Shown in pieces: positions 15,231-22,166 of a stretch of 22,204 nt of DNA; the first letter of the stretch is position 1, and every line of letters begins with the position of its first letter. Both the position numbers and the translations under genes were made by a program. The stretch is from an uncultured Corynebacterium sp. (lineage in GTDB: Bacteria > Actinomycetota > Actinomycetes > Mycobacteriales > Mycobacteriaceae). A model generated the notes under the pieces. That model made no database searches. It saw nothing but the letters and a program-made list of their open reading frames with translations, and was not told the DNA's origin. Location: positions 1-22,204 of the forward strand of contig NZ_CALUCS010000027.1 of NCBI RefSeq assembly GCF_943914615.1. Reading direction: 5' to 3'.

Positions 15231-15246
15231 GGCCTGTACGCAGGCC
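15231..15246. other. Perfect hairpin between ATPase and TetR genes
   Basis: GGCCTG-TACG-CAGGCC forms a 6-bp stem with a 4-base loop, 12 bases after the ATPase stop. No U-run follows on the plus strand, so it is not a standard terminator; it may stabilise the upstream mRNA end or partially attenuate. Confidence 0.5.
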
Positions 15247-15273
15247 GAAAAGCGGGTAGTAAACTAGGAAACC

Positions 15274-15840
15274 ATGCCGAAGATCACGGAGACGACAGTA
15301 GCGGAGCACCGCGCGGTCCAGCACCGCGCGGTGCTGGAGGCCGCCGAGCGGCTGATCGTTGCTGGCTGCGGCAAGGTTCCCTCCCTGGCAGAGGTGGCAG
15401 CCGAGGTTGGCCTAGCCCGCCCCAGCGTCTACCGCTACGTCTCCTCCCAGCATGATCTGATGGTTCAGCTGCTGGTGCTTAACAGCGAAACCTGGCATGA
15501 CCAGCTGGAAGACAAGGTCAAAGCCGCCCCGCCAGAGCCCGAAGAACGCATCTGCTCCTACGTGGACGCGATGCTCGATCTCTTCGTTCACGGCTCCCAC
15601 GGCCCCCTAATGGCCGCCGCCCAACATTTCCCGAAGGCGTTCGCCGAGGAAAAAGTGCAGAAATCGCACGCTGGTTTTAAGGAAATCGTGGATAGCTTCT
15701 GCCCCGGCGTTTCCTCCATCGATATTGGATTGCTGAATGCGGCGGTGGTGAGGGCGTCAGAAATGGCAAAAACCCCCACGGACCTAGAACAGGCGACGGC
15801 AACGCTGCACGGCATGGCGCGCGCCATCGTGTCGGGATAG
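15274..15840 (+). CDS. TetR-family transcriptional regulator
   Basis: The 188-residue protein has an N-terminal TetR helix-turn-helix (VPSLAEVAAEVGLARPSVYRYVSSQHDLM, about 35-63) and an all-helical ligand domain. That domain is notably His- and Cys-containing (VHGSHGPLMAAAQH, SFCPG), which would be compatible with metal or heme sensing but proves nothing. It likely represses the ABC exporter it follows; in Lactococcus a TetR protein, HrtR, controls an hrtBA exporter in response to heme. The ATG follows TAGGAAACC. TAAACT eleven bases upstream may be a -10 box. The N-terminal HRAVQHRAV repeat is encoded by duplicated palindromic DNA. Confidence 0.93.
   Translation: MPKITETTVAEHRAVQHRAVLEAAERLIVAGCGKVPSLAEVAAEVGLARPSVYRYVSSQHDLMVQLLVLNSETWHDQLEDKVKAAPPEPEERICSYVDAMLDLFVHGSHGPLMAAAQHFPKAFAEEKVQKSHAGFKEIVDSFCPGVSSIDIGLLNAAVVRASEMAKTPTDLEQATATLHGMARAIVSG
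15305..15337. repeat. Duplicated palindromic element inside the TetR gene
   Basis: AGCACCGCGCGGT occurs at 15305-15317 and 15320-15332 (period 15, in frame, encoding HRAV twice). The second copy sits inside a perfect 20-bp palindrome, half-site CCAGCACCGC, at 15318-15337; the first keeps a 10-bp palindrome core (15308-15317). It starts 31 bases into the TetR coding sequence. Confidence 0.75.
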
Positions 15841-15911
15841 CCCGTCGAACCACCTGCCTGATTCTGCTGTTCTGCCTGGGCAAGACCGGGCGGCGTTGTA
15901 GGCTTTAGGTC

Positions 15912-16556
15912 ATGCGAAATCGCCTTGTTGCACTCTCCGTTGCCGCATTGACGGCCCTCTCGCTTGCAGCCTGTTCGGATGACGAGACTCCGCCTGAGCA
16001 GAGCGCGGCTCAGTCTTCTAAGGAGTCCGGCGAAACTTCCGCCGCCGAAGGACAAGGAGACACTTCGGAAGAAGGGCAAGATGATAAGGCCTCTGGCAAC
16101 ACAGGTAACACAGACAACACTGGCAACGGAGCCAAGAAGCGCCCCAACCCCACAGCACCCAGCACTCCGAAGCCCGATAAGGTCGAGCTTGCCCCGAATG
16201 AAACGGCTCTAGAGGGCGAGCTGATGAAGGTGCATTTCAGCGATATGACTCCACCGGAGGACTTCGCACGAGTGGCGGACATCGTGGACGATAGTGTGGT
16301 CTACTACGCGATCAAGCTCGATCCGAAGAAGCCCGTGACGGCGAAGTTGGGGGCGGGCATTGGCACCCAGACTCCCGAATGGGCCATCGTTGGCAGCAGC
16401 AGTATGCCGAATGAAATGAACTGGGACTCTATGGTCGGGCGTAAGATCCGCGCCATCGCGCACAGGGATAACATGACCTTCGCGACGGACCCATCCGCTC
16501 CCCCGACAGCGGTGACGGTCGAAAACTCGGACTACAAGCCGGAGATCCTCGACTAA
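15912..16556 (+). CDS. Lipoprotein of unknown function
   Basis: The 214 residues open with a short lipoprotein signal (MRNRLVALSV, hydrophobic core, LAAC with lipidated Cys21). A low-complexity acidic and Asn/Gly/Thr-rich linker (about 22-90) follows, then Pro-rich NPTAPSTPKPDK, then a globular domain of about 115 residues (from LAPNETALEGELMKVHF to the end). That domain has no cysteine and matches no family I recognise. TAGGCT ends seven bases before the ATG and no Shine-Dalgarno is present, so the mRNA may be leaderless. The stop lies 13 bases from the end of the convergent response-regulator gene. Confidence 0.82.
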   Translation: MRNRLVALSVAALTALSLAACSDDETPPEQSAAQSSKESGETSAAEGQGDTSEEGQDDKASGNTGNTDNTGNGAKKRPNPTAPSTPKPDKVELAPNETALEGELMKVHFSDMTPPEDFARVADIVDDSVVYYAIKLDPKKPVTAKLGAGIGTQTPEWAIVGSSSMPNEMNWDSMVGRKIRAIAHRDNMTFATDPSAPPTAVTVENSDYKPEILD

Positions 16557-16569
16557 TTGGTGCTTGCCC

Positions 16570-17232
16570 TCATCGCTCCGTATGCCGCAACCACGCAAGC
16601 ACTGCCTTTACGCGGCGATTGGCATCCTCGGGTGCAAACCCAAGCTTCATAAAAACACTAGCAACGTGCTTGCTCACTGCTCCCGCGGTCAGCACCAATT
16701 CATCCATGATCTCCGAGTTGCTCAGACCACGCGCCATTAAAGCAAGGACTTCCTTTTCCCGAGGTGTCAACGCAGCCAAGCCAGTCCGTCGCGCCGAAAG
16801 CAGTGCAGATACAACCTCTGGATCAACGACTGTTCCTCCCCGAGCAACCTCGTTAAGAGAGTGAACGAATTCATCCACATCAGAGACGCGTTCCTTCAAA
16901 AGATAGCCGAAGCCACCGTGCTCCAACAGCCGATCGAGATAGCTCGCCGCAACATACTGGCTAAGCACCATAACCGGTTGAGAAGGATACTGTTTGCGCA
17001 GTTCATACACGGCGCGCAGACCATCATCAGTCATGGTGGGAGGCATACGGACATCGGTGATAATCACATCGTATTTCTGTCCGTTTTCATCACTCGCCAT
17101 CGTGGCATCACGCAACTCTGACGCATCGACCACCGTCAAGACTTCATGCCCGAGCGCCTTTAGTAACTGTTCTAGTCCGGCACGAAGCAACGCAGAGTCT
17201 TCTGCAAGCAAGACCTTCAAAATATTCTCCAC
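16570..17232 (-). CDS. NarL/LuxR-type response regulator
   Basis: The 220-residue protein has a receiver domain with acidic pair Glu11-Asp12, phosphoacceptor Asp60 in VIITDVRMP and Lys113 in GYLLKERV. A LuxR-type DNA-binding domain (about 153-200: LTPREKEVLALMARGLSNSEI, then GAVSKHVASVFMKLGF) follows. It should be phosphorylated by the adjacent kinase and bind DNA as a dimer. Its GTG start shares one base with the kinase stop (TAGTG), so the pair is translationally coupled. The likely target is the divergent ABC transporter promoter, which carries a strong inverted repeat. Confidence 0.96.
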   Translation of the reverse strand: MENILKVLLAEDSALLRAGLEQLLKALGHEVLTVVDASELRDATMASDENGQKYDVIITDVRMPPTMTDDGLRAVYELRKQYPSQPVMVLSQYVAASYLDRLLEHGGFGYLLKERVSDVDEFVHSLNEVARGGTVVDPEVVSALLSARRTGLAALTPREKEVLALMARGLSNSEIMDELVLTAGAVSKHVASVFMKLGFAPEDANRRVKAVLAWLRHTER

Positions 17233-18401
17233 TAGGTTGATTTGAGGGGTTCCGACAGGGGCAATTCAAGAATCAACTGCGCACCAGATTCATTTTCAAC
17301 CGAGCCTTCACCATCCTTAGTGTTCTGGAATTTCACCGTTCCACCAAGTGCAGCAGCACGCTCGCGCAAACCTGCAATACCCGTACCGTCCAAGTGGCGT
17401 AAATCCATAGAAGGGGATTCAATAAAGCCCACCCCATCATCTGTAATAGAGACTCGTAGCCGATTCGAAAAGGCGACTCTCACGTTTACGTGCTGAGCTT
17501 CGCCGTGTTTGGTTGCATTCGTCAAAGCTTCGGCGACGCAGTGGTACGCCAGTAGCGCCATAGTCTCGTCCAATTCCTGAGAGCTACCTTCGACGTGCAA
17601 AGCAGCGTCAACCCCTGCGTGCGCAATGAGCTCTTCAAGGGCTGCAATCAGCCCCCTATCAAAGAGCACCTGCGGAGCGATCCCCCGCACCGTCGCACGT
17701 AATGCGCGTAATGCCTGGGAGGCATTGTGTTCTGCATCCTCCAATGCCATCTCCATAACTTCAGAGGAAGCCTGATTCCTGTAATGCAATTTTGCAGTAG
17801 CGAGGTTGAGTTTTAGCGCTGTCAAATATTGTTGCGGCCCGTCATGGAGTTCCCGCTCGATGCGACGGCGTTCGCCAGAAAAAGCGTCGATAAGAGTGGC
17901 ACGAGAAGCCGCGAGTTCCTTATCGCTGGGAGACAGCGCAAACCGAACTACAGCTATTGACGCCGCGGAAAGCAGCCGCGAGAAGATCATCAAAAGACCA
18001 ATAGCAACGGCGCCCACACCCCAAGAAACAACAAAAATAAGAATTGGATTTGAGGTGGACCATTCGCCCAGAGAAAGCTCGCCGATAGGTAGGAATGGGA
18101 TGGCAATTAGTACTCCTGCGAAGAAGCCCAAAGAAACCCATGTGAAGAAGGCAGCCGCAGCAAGCACAAGCTGCATCAACAGATGAAAGAACTGTGGCCA
18201 GTCGAACCAGTGGCTCGCTTTGCGAAACGGGACTTCTGCGCCCATCCACAACGCTCCACGCCTGCAGACAATATCTGCACCACGTGCAACAAGGGGAATC
18301 CAAGGCAGTAGCAGCAACGAGATAACGAATCCAGGTACGAAAAGGAGCGCGAGCACTGCACTCCACCCCAAACTCTTCAATGTCTTCATCGATTTCAACA
18401 C
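17232..18401 (-). CDS. Sensor histidine kinase, NarL-partner type (HisKA_3)
   Basis: The 389 residues start with a membrane module of about four helices in two pairs (roughly 12-40 and 70-155), resembling the putative sensor domain common in actinobacterial kinases. The phosphorylation helix ERRRIERELHDGPQQ has His186. The ATPase domain shows the N-box Asn295 (ALTNATKH), DDGVG (321-325) and GTGIAGLRERA. With almost no extracytoplasmic loop it probably senses within the membrane, as do kinases for cell-wall antibiotics or lipophilic compounds; the signal is unknown. The start is GTG 18401, preceded by AAAGG; ATG 18389 is an alternative four codons later. Confidence 0.95.
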   Translation of the reverse strand: MLKSMKTLKSLGWSAVLALLFVPGFVISLLLLPWIPLVARGADIVCRRGALWMGAEVPFRKASHWFDWPQFFHLLMQLVLAAAAFFTWVSLGFFAGVLIAIPFLPIGELSLGEWSTSNPILIFVVSWGVGAVAIGLLMIFSRLLSAASIAVVRFALSPSDKELAASRATLIDAFSGERRRIERELHDGPQQYLTALKLNLATAKLHYRNQASSEVMEMALEDAEHNASQALRALRATVRGIAPQVLFDRGLIAALEELIAHAGVDAALHVEGSSQELDETMALLAYHCVAEALTNATKHGEAQHVNVRVAFSNRLRVSITDDGVGFIESPSMDLRHLDGTGIAGLRERAAALGGTVKFQNTKDGEGSVENESGAQLILELPLSEPLKST

Positions 18402-18424
18402 TAGTAGTCGCCTTTAAGAAAAAC

Positions 18425-18462
18425 GGTAGAGCCAGCTCTACCTTTATGTAGGTAGTTGGCTC
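18425..18462. promoter_or_regulatory. Nested inverted repeats in the divergent promoter
   Basis: GGTAGAGC-CA-GCTCTACC (18425-18442) is an inverted repeat with perfect 8-base arms. A second set overlaps it: GAGCCA (18429-18434) pairs with TGGCTC (18457-18462), and CTACC (18438-18442) with GGTAG (18451-18455). TATGTA (18445-18450) would be the -10 for the ABC genes, with no proper -35; the first repeat occupies that place, as expected for an activator-dependent promoter. The response regulator is the natural candidate. Confidence 0.6.
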
Positions 18463-18463
18463 C

Positions 18464-19183
18464 ATGGCTTCCATACTGTGTGATTGCTCTGATGAGAGTA
18501 TGCAGAAATCAAAAACAAGAAGTCATGTCACCACTGCATCAGCTAACTCACCAATCTCTCCGCGAGCGCTCCAAGCTCATAACCTTACGAAGCGATACGG
18601 TAAGCACAAGGTGCTAGACGGTCTCGATTTGAGCATTAATTCTGGTGAATTTGTCGCCATAATGGGCTCATCTGGGAGTGGCAAAACAACACTACTCAGA
18701 ATTCTATCTGGCCTGGACAAACCTTCATCGGGCACAGTGAATTCCCCTCACCGTACCGAGCGCGCCTTCGTCTTCCAGGATTACAACCTGCTGGAATCCC
18801 TCACCGCAATGCGCAATGCGACTCTTACCGCCAGGTTTAGTGGGCGCCGCTGCTCCAAGGCTCAGGTCAAGACAATCTTCAATTCACTGGGACTTAGAGG
18901 ATTCGAAAGCTATCTTCCAAATCAACTCTCCGGAGGTCAACAGCAACGTGTAGCCGTGGCTCGTGCGCTGCTTGCAAACGCACCATTCATCTTTGCTGAC
19001 GAGCCCACGGGAGCTCTTGACGATCAAACTGCTGATGTGGTGTTAAGGCATCTCAAAACAGCAACCCAATCAGGATCGACAGTGGTAATGGTTACCCACT
19101 CCCAAAGAGCAGCCGCATATGCGGACCGCGTAATTGATCTCGCTAAAAAACCTCTGGCCATTCCTGGGAGCAAAAACTCATGA
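18464..19183 (+). CDS. ABC transporter ATPase (FtsX-type partner)
   Basis: The 239-residue ATPase has Walker A GSSGSGKTT (68-76), Q-loop Gln105 (FVFQD), signature LSGGQQQ (155-161), Walker B FIFADE (175-180) and switch His212. It belongs with the MacB/LolD/BceA group that serves FtsX-fold permeases. The core begins at LQAHNLTKRYG (about 36), so the first 35 residues are extra; ATG 18500 (residue 13) is a possible true start, and neither has a strong ribosome site. The stop overlaps the permease start (ATGA). Divergent from the two-component genes, it is probably their regulated target, for export of or resistance to an envelope-active compound. A sampled line here counts 53% G+C against 65% in an upstream gene. 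Confidence 0.95.
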   Translation: MASILCDCSDESMQKSKTRSHVTTASANSPISPRALQAHNLTKRYGKHKVLDGLDLSINSGEFVAIMGSSGSGKTTLLRILSGLDKPSSGTVNSPHRTERAFVFQDYNLLESLTAMRNATLTARFSGRRCSKAQVKTIFNSLGLRGFESYLPNQLSGGQQQRVAVARALLANAPFIFADEPTGALDDQTADVVLRHLKTATQSGSTVVMVTHSQRAAAYADRVIDLAKKPLAIPGSKNS

Positions 19184-20418
19184 TTGTTTGGCTTAAAGAC
19201 TTAGAGTCGAATTGGTTGTCATGGCTGGCGATTTCAATCACGATGCTCGTTTCTTCCGCTAGCTGCAGTCTGGCTATTTCGATGATCTCCGCAGGTGGCA
19301 ACGACGCAATTCCCCTTGGCGGAACGATCCTTGGAATGTCAATCTGTGCCATCGTTCTAGTCACGTTTAGTCAGATGCGTTTGACCATCGAAGAACACCA
19401 ACCGATCTATCAGAGTTGGCGCATGGTCGGAATGCCTGGGTGGATGATCAACCTCCTAATACTCGGCCAAGTTGCCGTAGTTAGTGCTACTGCCTCTTTA
19501 ATCGGGGCACAACTCATTCGCCCAGCGCTGAGCCCAGCAGTCGAGGCTCTTCGGGGTGATGGTATCCCCATGCCTGACCTATCGGTTGACGCCTCTGGGG
19601 TGATGTGGGTTGTACTCGTTTGCGGTGGGGCCGCTATAGCTGGCGCACTGCTACCGCTAAGACAGATTTTTCGACCACAGACCGACCCTCACCCGTTGTG
19701 GATCACAGTCCGGAGCGCGGTTGCTACGGTCGCTATTGCTGGATGCAGTATTGGAGGCGCCTGCATCGAGAAAACAGAAGATGTACTCGCCTGGGCGATG
19801 GGGATGTCAGTCCTCATACCGCTACTACTGCCCTGGCTGCTCCCCCTTCTTGACCAGTGGACACGTGTACTCGGCATTGCAGGAGCCAACGTTCGCGTCC
19901 GACGTAACTTCTCCTCGCCTCATATCGTTCCATGGGTTCTATTCGGAGGCCTCATCATCGGTGTGGGTTCAGGGCTTCGCGTAATCAAGGACGCAGAGCC
20001 TGGAAGTTCAATGTCGGCATGGCAAGTTTTTGTAGTTGTCCTTGGTCCAGTTTTTGCCCCCAGCATCGCTGGCGCCGTCATGACTTCGCTCATCATGCAC
20101 GCCCGAATCAAAAGTGATATCCGCGGGCTTCGCCTTGCAGGTGCGCCCGGTAGGTCGTGGATTCTAATTCAAATAGGCGAAGCCTTCGCGCTTACCGGAA
20201 CGGCTGCACTGGTGGTTTTGGTGTTCACGGTTCTGACCGTTGGAATAGTAAATGACCATCTCACCGGCTTTGTTTCTTTCCACGGGATTTGGTGGACAGC
20301 GTTTGGCATCACTTTTGCTGCGATGTTCTTGGCTCTATGCAGCGTCAAACTGGCGGTGGCAACAACCCGGAGGCAGTCGATCACGTCTTGCCAGGTGCGC
20401 GCGTTCGCCGTCGACTAG
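19180..20418 (+). CDS. ABC transporter permease with two FtsX domains
   Basis: The 412 residues form about ten membrane helices. Two FtsX-type cores are recognisable: the first near residues 60-115 (IEEHQPIYQSWRMVGMPGWM then a helix pair) and the second near 305-360 (KSDIRGLRLAGAPGRSWILI and following helices). A small extracytoplasmic segment lies around 115-140 and there is no large exported domain, unlike the MacB-like permease in this window. This long double-FtsX form is typical of antimicrobial-peptide and lipid exporters next to two-component systems. It overlaps the ATPase gene by 4 bases. Substrate unknown. Two cysteines in TM regions (near 185-195) have no evident role. Confidence 0.9.
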   Translation: MIVWLKDLESNWLSWLAISITMLVSSASCSLAISMISAGGNDAIPLGGTILGMSICAIVLVTFSQMRLTIEEHQPIYQSWRMVGMPGWMINLLILGQVAVVSATASLIGAQLIRPALSPAVEALRGDGIPMPDLSVDASGVMWVVLVCGGAAIAGALLPLRQIFRPQTDPHPLWITVRSAVATVAIAGCSIGGACIEKTEDVLAWAMGMSVLIPLLLPWLLPLLDQWTRVLGIAGANVRVRRNFSSPHIVPWVLFGGLIIGVGSGLRVIKDAEPGSSMSAWQVFVVVLGPVFAPSIAGAVMTSLIMHARIKSDIRGLRLAGAPGRSWILIQIGEAFALTGTAALVVLVFTVLTVGIVNDHLTGFVSFHGIWWTAFGITFAAMFLALCSVKLAVATTRRQSITSCQVRAFAVD

Positions 20419-20455
20419 CGTTCAGGCACACTATCGAGTGGATCAAACCAGCTTC

Positions 20456-20484
20456 ATGACAAAAGAAAACGCTTTTCATATAGG
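20456..20484 (+). promoter_or_regulatory. Promoter with palindromic spacer before methyltransferase
   Basis: ATGACA (20456-20461) and TATAGG (20479-20484) are 17 bases apart. The spacer contains GAAAA-CGC-TTTTC (20465-20477), a possible repressor site. Transcription would start near 20491, which favours ATG 20494 over GTG 20485 as the start of the gene. Confidence 0.5.
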
Positions 20485-20493
20485 GTGAGCAAC

Positions 20494-21267
20494 ATGAGTT
20501 CCCCCAGCGATGTCTGGTCCGCCAGCGACTACGCTCCGACAGCCGCACGCCTACGACCGGTCTCTGTACTGGTCGCCACGGAATTGGCCCGGCGTTTGCC
20601 CACCCCTGCAACGGTTGTCGACATCGGATCGGGGCACGGCGATGGCGTCACAGCGCTCGTCGCCGAAGGCTACACCGTGACCGCTATCGAGCCGACCGCC
20701 CGGATCCGTGAGGTTGGGAAGCAAAACGTGCCGAATGCCGCGTGGAGAGACGCACTGGGTGAAGCCACCGGCTTGGATGACTCGTCCGTTGACGCCGTCA
20801 CGAGTACTTTTGGCTCAATGTTCTGCGACCCGATCACCGGACCAGCAGAATGGGCTCGCATCCTACGCCCGGGCGGCGAGCTTGTGATGACCGCCTGGAA
20901 TCAAAAGGGTTTCCTCGCCACAATGACAGACGCAATGATGGAATCGGTCAACCCTGGAGGCTCGAAGCAGACCCCGCCACACATGGCCTGGGGTATCACC
21001 GAGGTGGCTCACGAACGCCTGTCGCAATGGTTCGAGAACATAAGAATCGAGCACCGCGAGCTGGACTGGACATTCGAGAGTATCGAGGACGGCATGCAGC
21101 TTTACCGCGAGGGCAGCCCCACGCACGTATGGATGGCCAACAATGCCGGTTCCCACCGAGAGGCTCTTTGGGCCGCCTTGCGCGACCACCTCAAGGCTCA
21201 TACGGATTCCTCCGGACGGATCGAATCCACAACCGGCTACGTACTCATCACAGCGCGACGACGTTGA
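20494..21267 (+). CDS. Class I SAM-dependent methyltransferase
   Basis: From ATG 20494 the protein has 257 residues. Motif I VVDIGSGHGDG binds S-adenosylmethionine, an acidic residue follows at the end of strand 2 (VTAIEPTARI), the motif IV region is DAVTSTFGSMF, and RILRPGGELVMTAW is the usual post-motif strand. This is the Methyltransf_11/25-like small-molecule type; substrate unknown. The C-terminal half (DWTFESIEDGMQLYREGSPTH) resembles stand-alone UbiE-like enzymes. GTG 20485 is an alternative start but lies inside or before the predicted transcription start. It is probably a single-gene unit. Confidence 0.93.
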   Translation: MSSPSDVWSASDYAPTAARLRPVSVLVATELARRLPTPATVVDIGSGHGDGVTALVAEGYTVTAIEPTARIREVGKQNVPNAAWRDALGEATGLDDSSVDAVTSTFGSMFCDPITGPAEWARILRPGGELVMTAWNQKGFLATMTDAMMESVNPGGSKQTPPHMAWGITEVAHERLSQWFENIRIEHRELDWTFESIEDGMQLYREGSPTHVWMANNAGSHREALWAALRDHLKAHTDSSGRIESTTGYVLITARRR

Positions 21268-21361
21268 CTTCCGGGACCCTAGTCGACCTAGCAAGACGCG
21301 TTTAAAACGCAGGCTCCAAAGACGAAGTTCATCCTGTCGTGAATTTAATATGTCACCGCTA

Positions 21362-21404
21362 CGCCGAGGCGGACTGCACGGGCTGAATCCGTGCAAGCTC
21401 GGCG
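21362..21404. terminator. Two-tier stem-loop, possible terminator
   Basis: An outer stem CGCCGAG/CTCGGCG (21362-21368 with 21398-21404) encloses an inner stem TGCACGG/CCGTGCA (21375-21381 with 21389-21395) and a 7-base loop GCTGAAT. On the plus strand AGGATTTTG follows, a short U-run, so it could end the methyltransferase transcript. It lies 95 bases after that gene and just beyond the end of the convergent monooxygenase gene, so it may serve both. Confidence 0.5.
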
Positions 21405-21413
21405 AGGATTTTG

Positions 21414-21719
21414 TCAGCGGTAGTGAACGGCCTCAACGTCCTCTGGCTCCGTGATGGTGTAGTCACGCTGAATATGCGCTGTTGCCTGACCCCACTCGCT
21501 CGCTTTAACCCGCGCTTGGTGCGAATCGAACGATGCTTGATCAGTGAATAGTTCCGATACATTCCATACGAGCGGGTCGTCGGATTGAGTGACCTCGAAG
21601 CGCAGACACCCGGGTTCATCACGAGAGAGCTCAACGTGTTTAGGAAGGAACCGTTCAACGATCGAAACATCACTGAGGTCTTTGCAGATCAGGGTGCCGT
21701 TCAGCTCGATCATGCTCAC
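21414..21719 (-). CDS. Small ABM-family (YgiN-like) monooxygenase
   Basis: The 101 residues form a single antibiotic-biosynthesis-monooxygenase domain, a dimeric alpha-beta barrel: a first strand with IELNGTLICK, then RDEPGCLRFEVTQ, VWNVSELFTDQASFDSHQ and a helix ending KASEWGQ. Family members oxidise quinols or polyketides without a cofactor, or bind heme; here the exact role is unknown. GTG 21719 is preceded by AAGG six bases upstream, so I prefer it to ATG 21713. It stands alone, convergent with the methyltransferase. Three TTAAAC hexamers lie 33-51 bases upstream. Confidence 0.9.
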   Translation of the reverse strand: MSMIELNGTLICKDLSDVSIVERFLPKHVELSRDEPGCLRFEVTQSDDPLVWNVSELFTDQASFDSHQARVKASEWGQATAHIQRDYTITEPEDVEAVHYR

Positions 21720-22166
21720 AGAATACCTTCGCTAAAAGTCAGACGCGGCGCTTAAACGTTAAACTTAAACTCCACCACGTGTCGTTGCAAAGTCACCTTC
21801 TCATTCGTGAATAGCAGCTAAAAAACCACTACACCCCGCTATGTGCGGCAAAGATAGAGTGCACACCAGGTAGCCTCAGCCCCCGCTCCTCGTGCAGCAG
21901 CATCCTTTAACAAGACATACATGGGATTCGCCCCACATACGGTTAATTCAGGCTTCCGATGCCGCCCAAGCGATCCGTTGAAAATTAACCGAACGGTCCG
22001 TGCGGAATACCCGGCCGTAAATAGGATTTATGCCTCACAAAGGCGGGCGCGAATGCATTACACGTCCTGCCTGCTACCCCCGCGTTCTACCGGTCCAACC
22101 ACCTGCCGATGCACTATACCTGGACGCCGATGTGGGTGTAACCGCTTGGCGCGTAGCATTGGCGAC
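21720..22166. other. 447-base intergenic stretch with inverted repeat
   Basis: No convincing coding frame is present. The left part holds three TTAAAC hexamers (21752-21757, 21759-21764, 21765-21770) before the monooxygenase gene. A CCGC/GCGG mini-hairpin lies at 21836-21848. The perfect 9-base arms CGGTTAATT (21940-21948) and AATTAACCG (21983-21991), with GCTT/AAGC inside, could form a long hairpin. TAGCAT (22154-22159) may be the -10 of the next gene. No known riboswitch or RNA gene was recognised. Confidence 0.55.

Noticed and set aside
18464..20418. Second HrtBA heme exporter divergent from a ChrSA-like system
   Set aside because: The divergent arrangement is similar, but gene order is ATPase first, and the permease has two FtsX cores and about ten helices rather than the four-helix HrtB form.
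21362..21404. A tRNA or tRNA-like gene
   Set aside because: The 7-bp stem with a 7-base loop looks like an anticodon arm, but there is no D-arm, T-arm with TTCGA-type loop, acceptor stem or CCA end.
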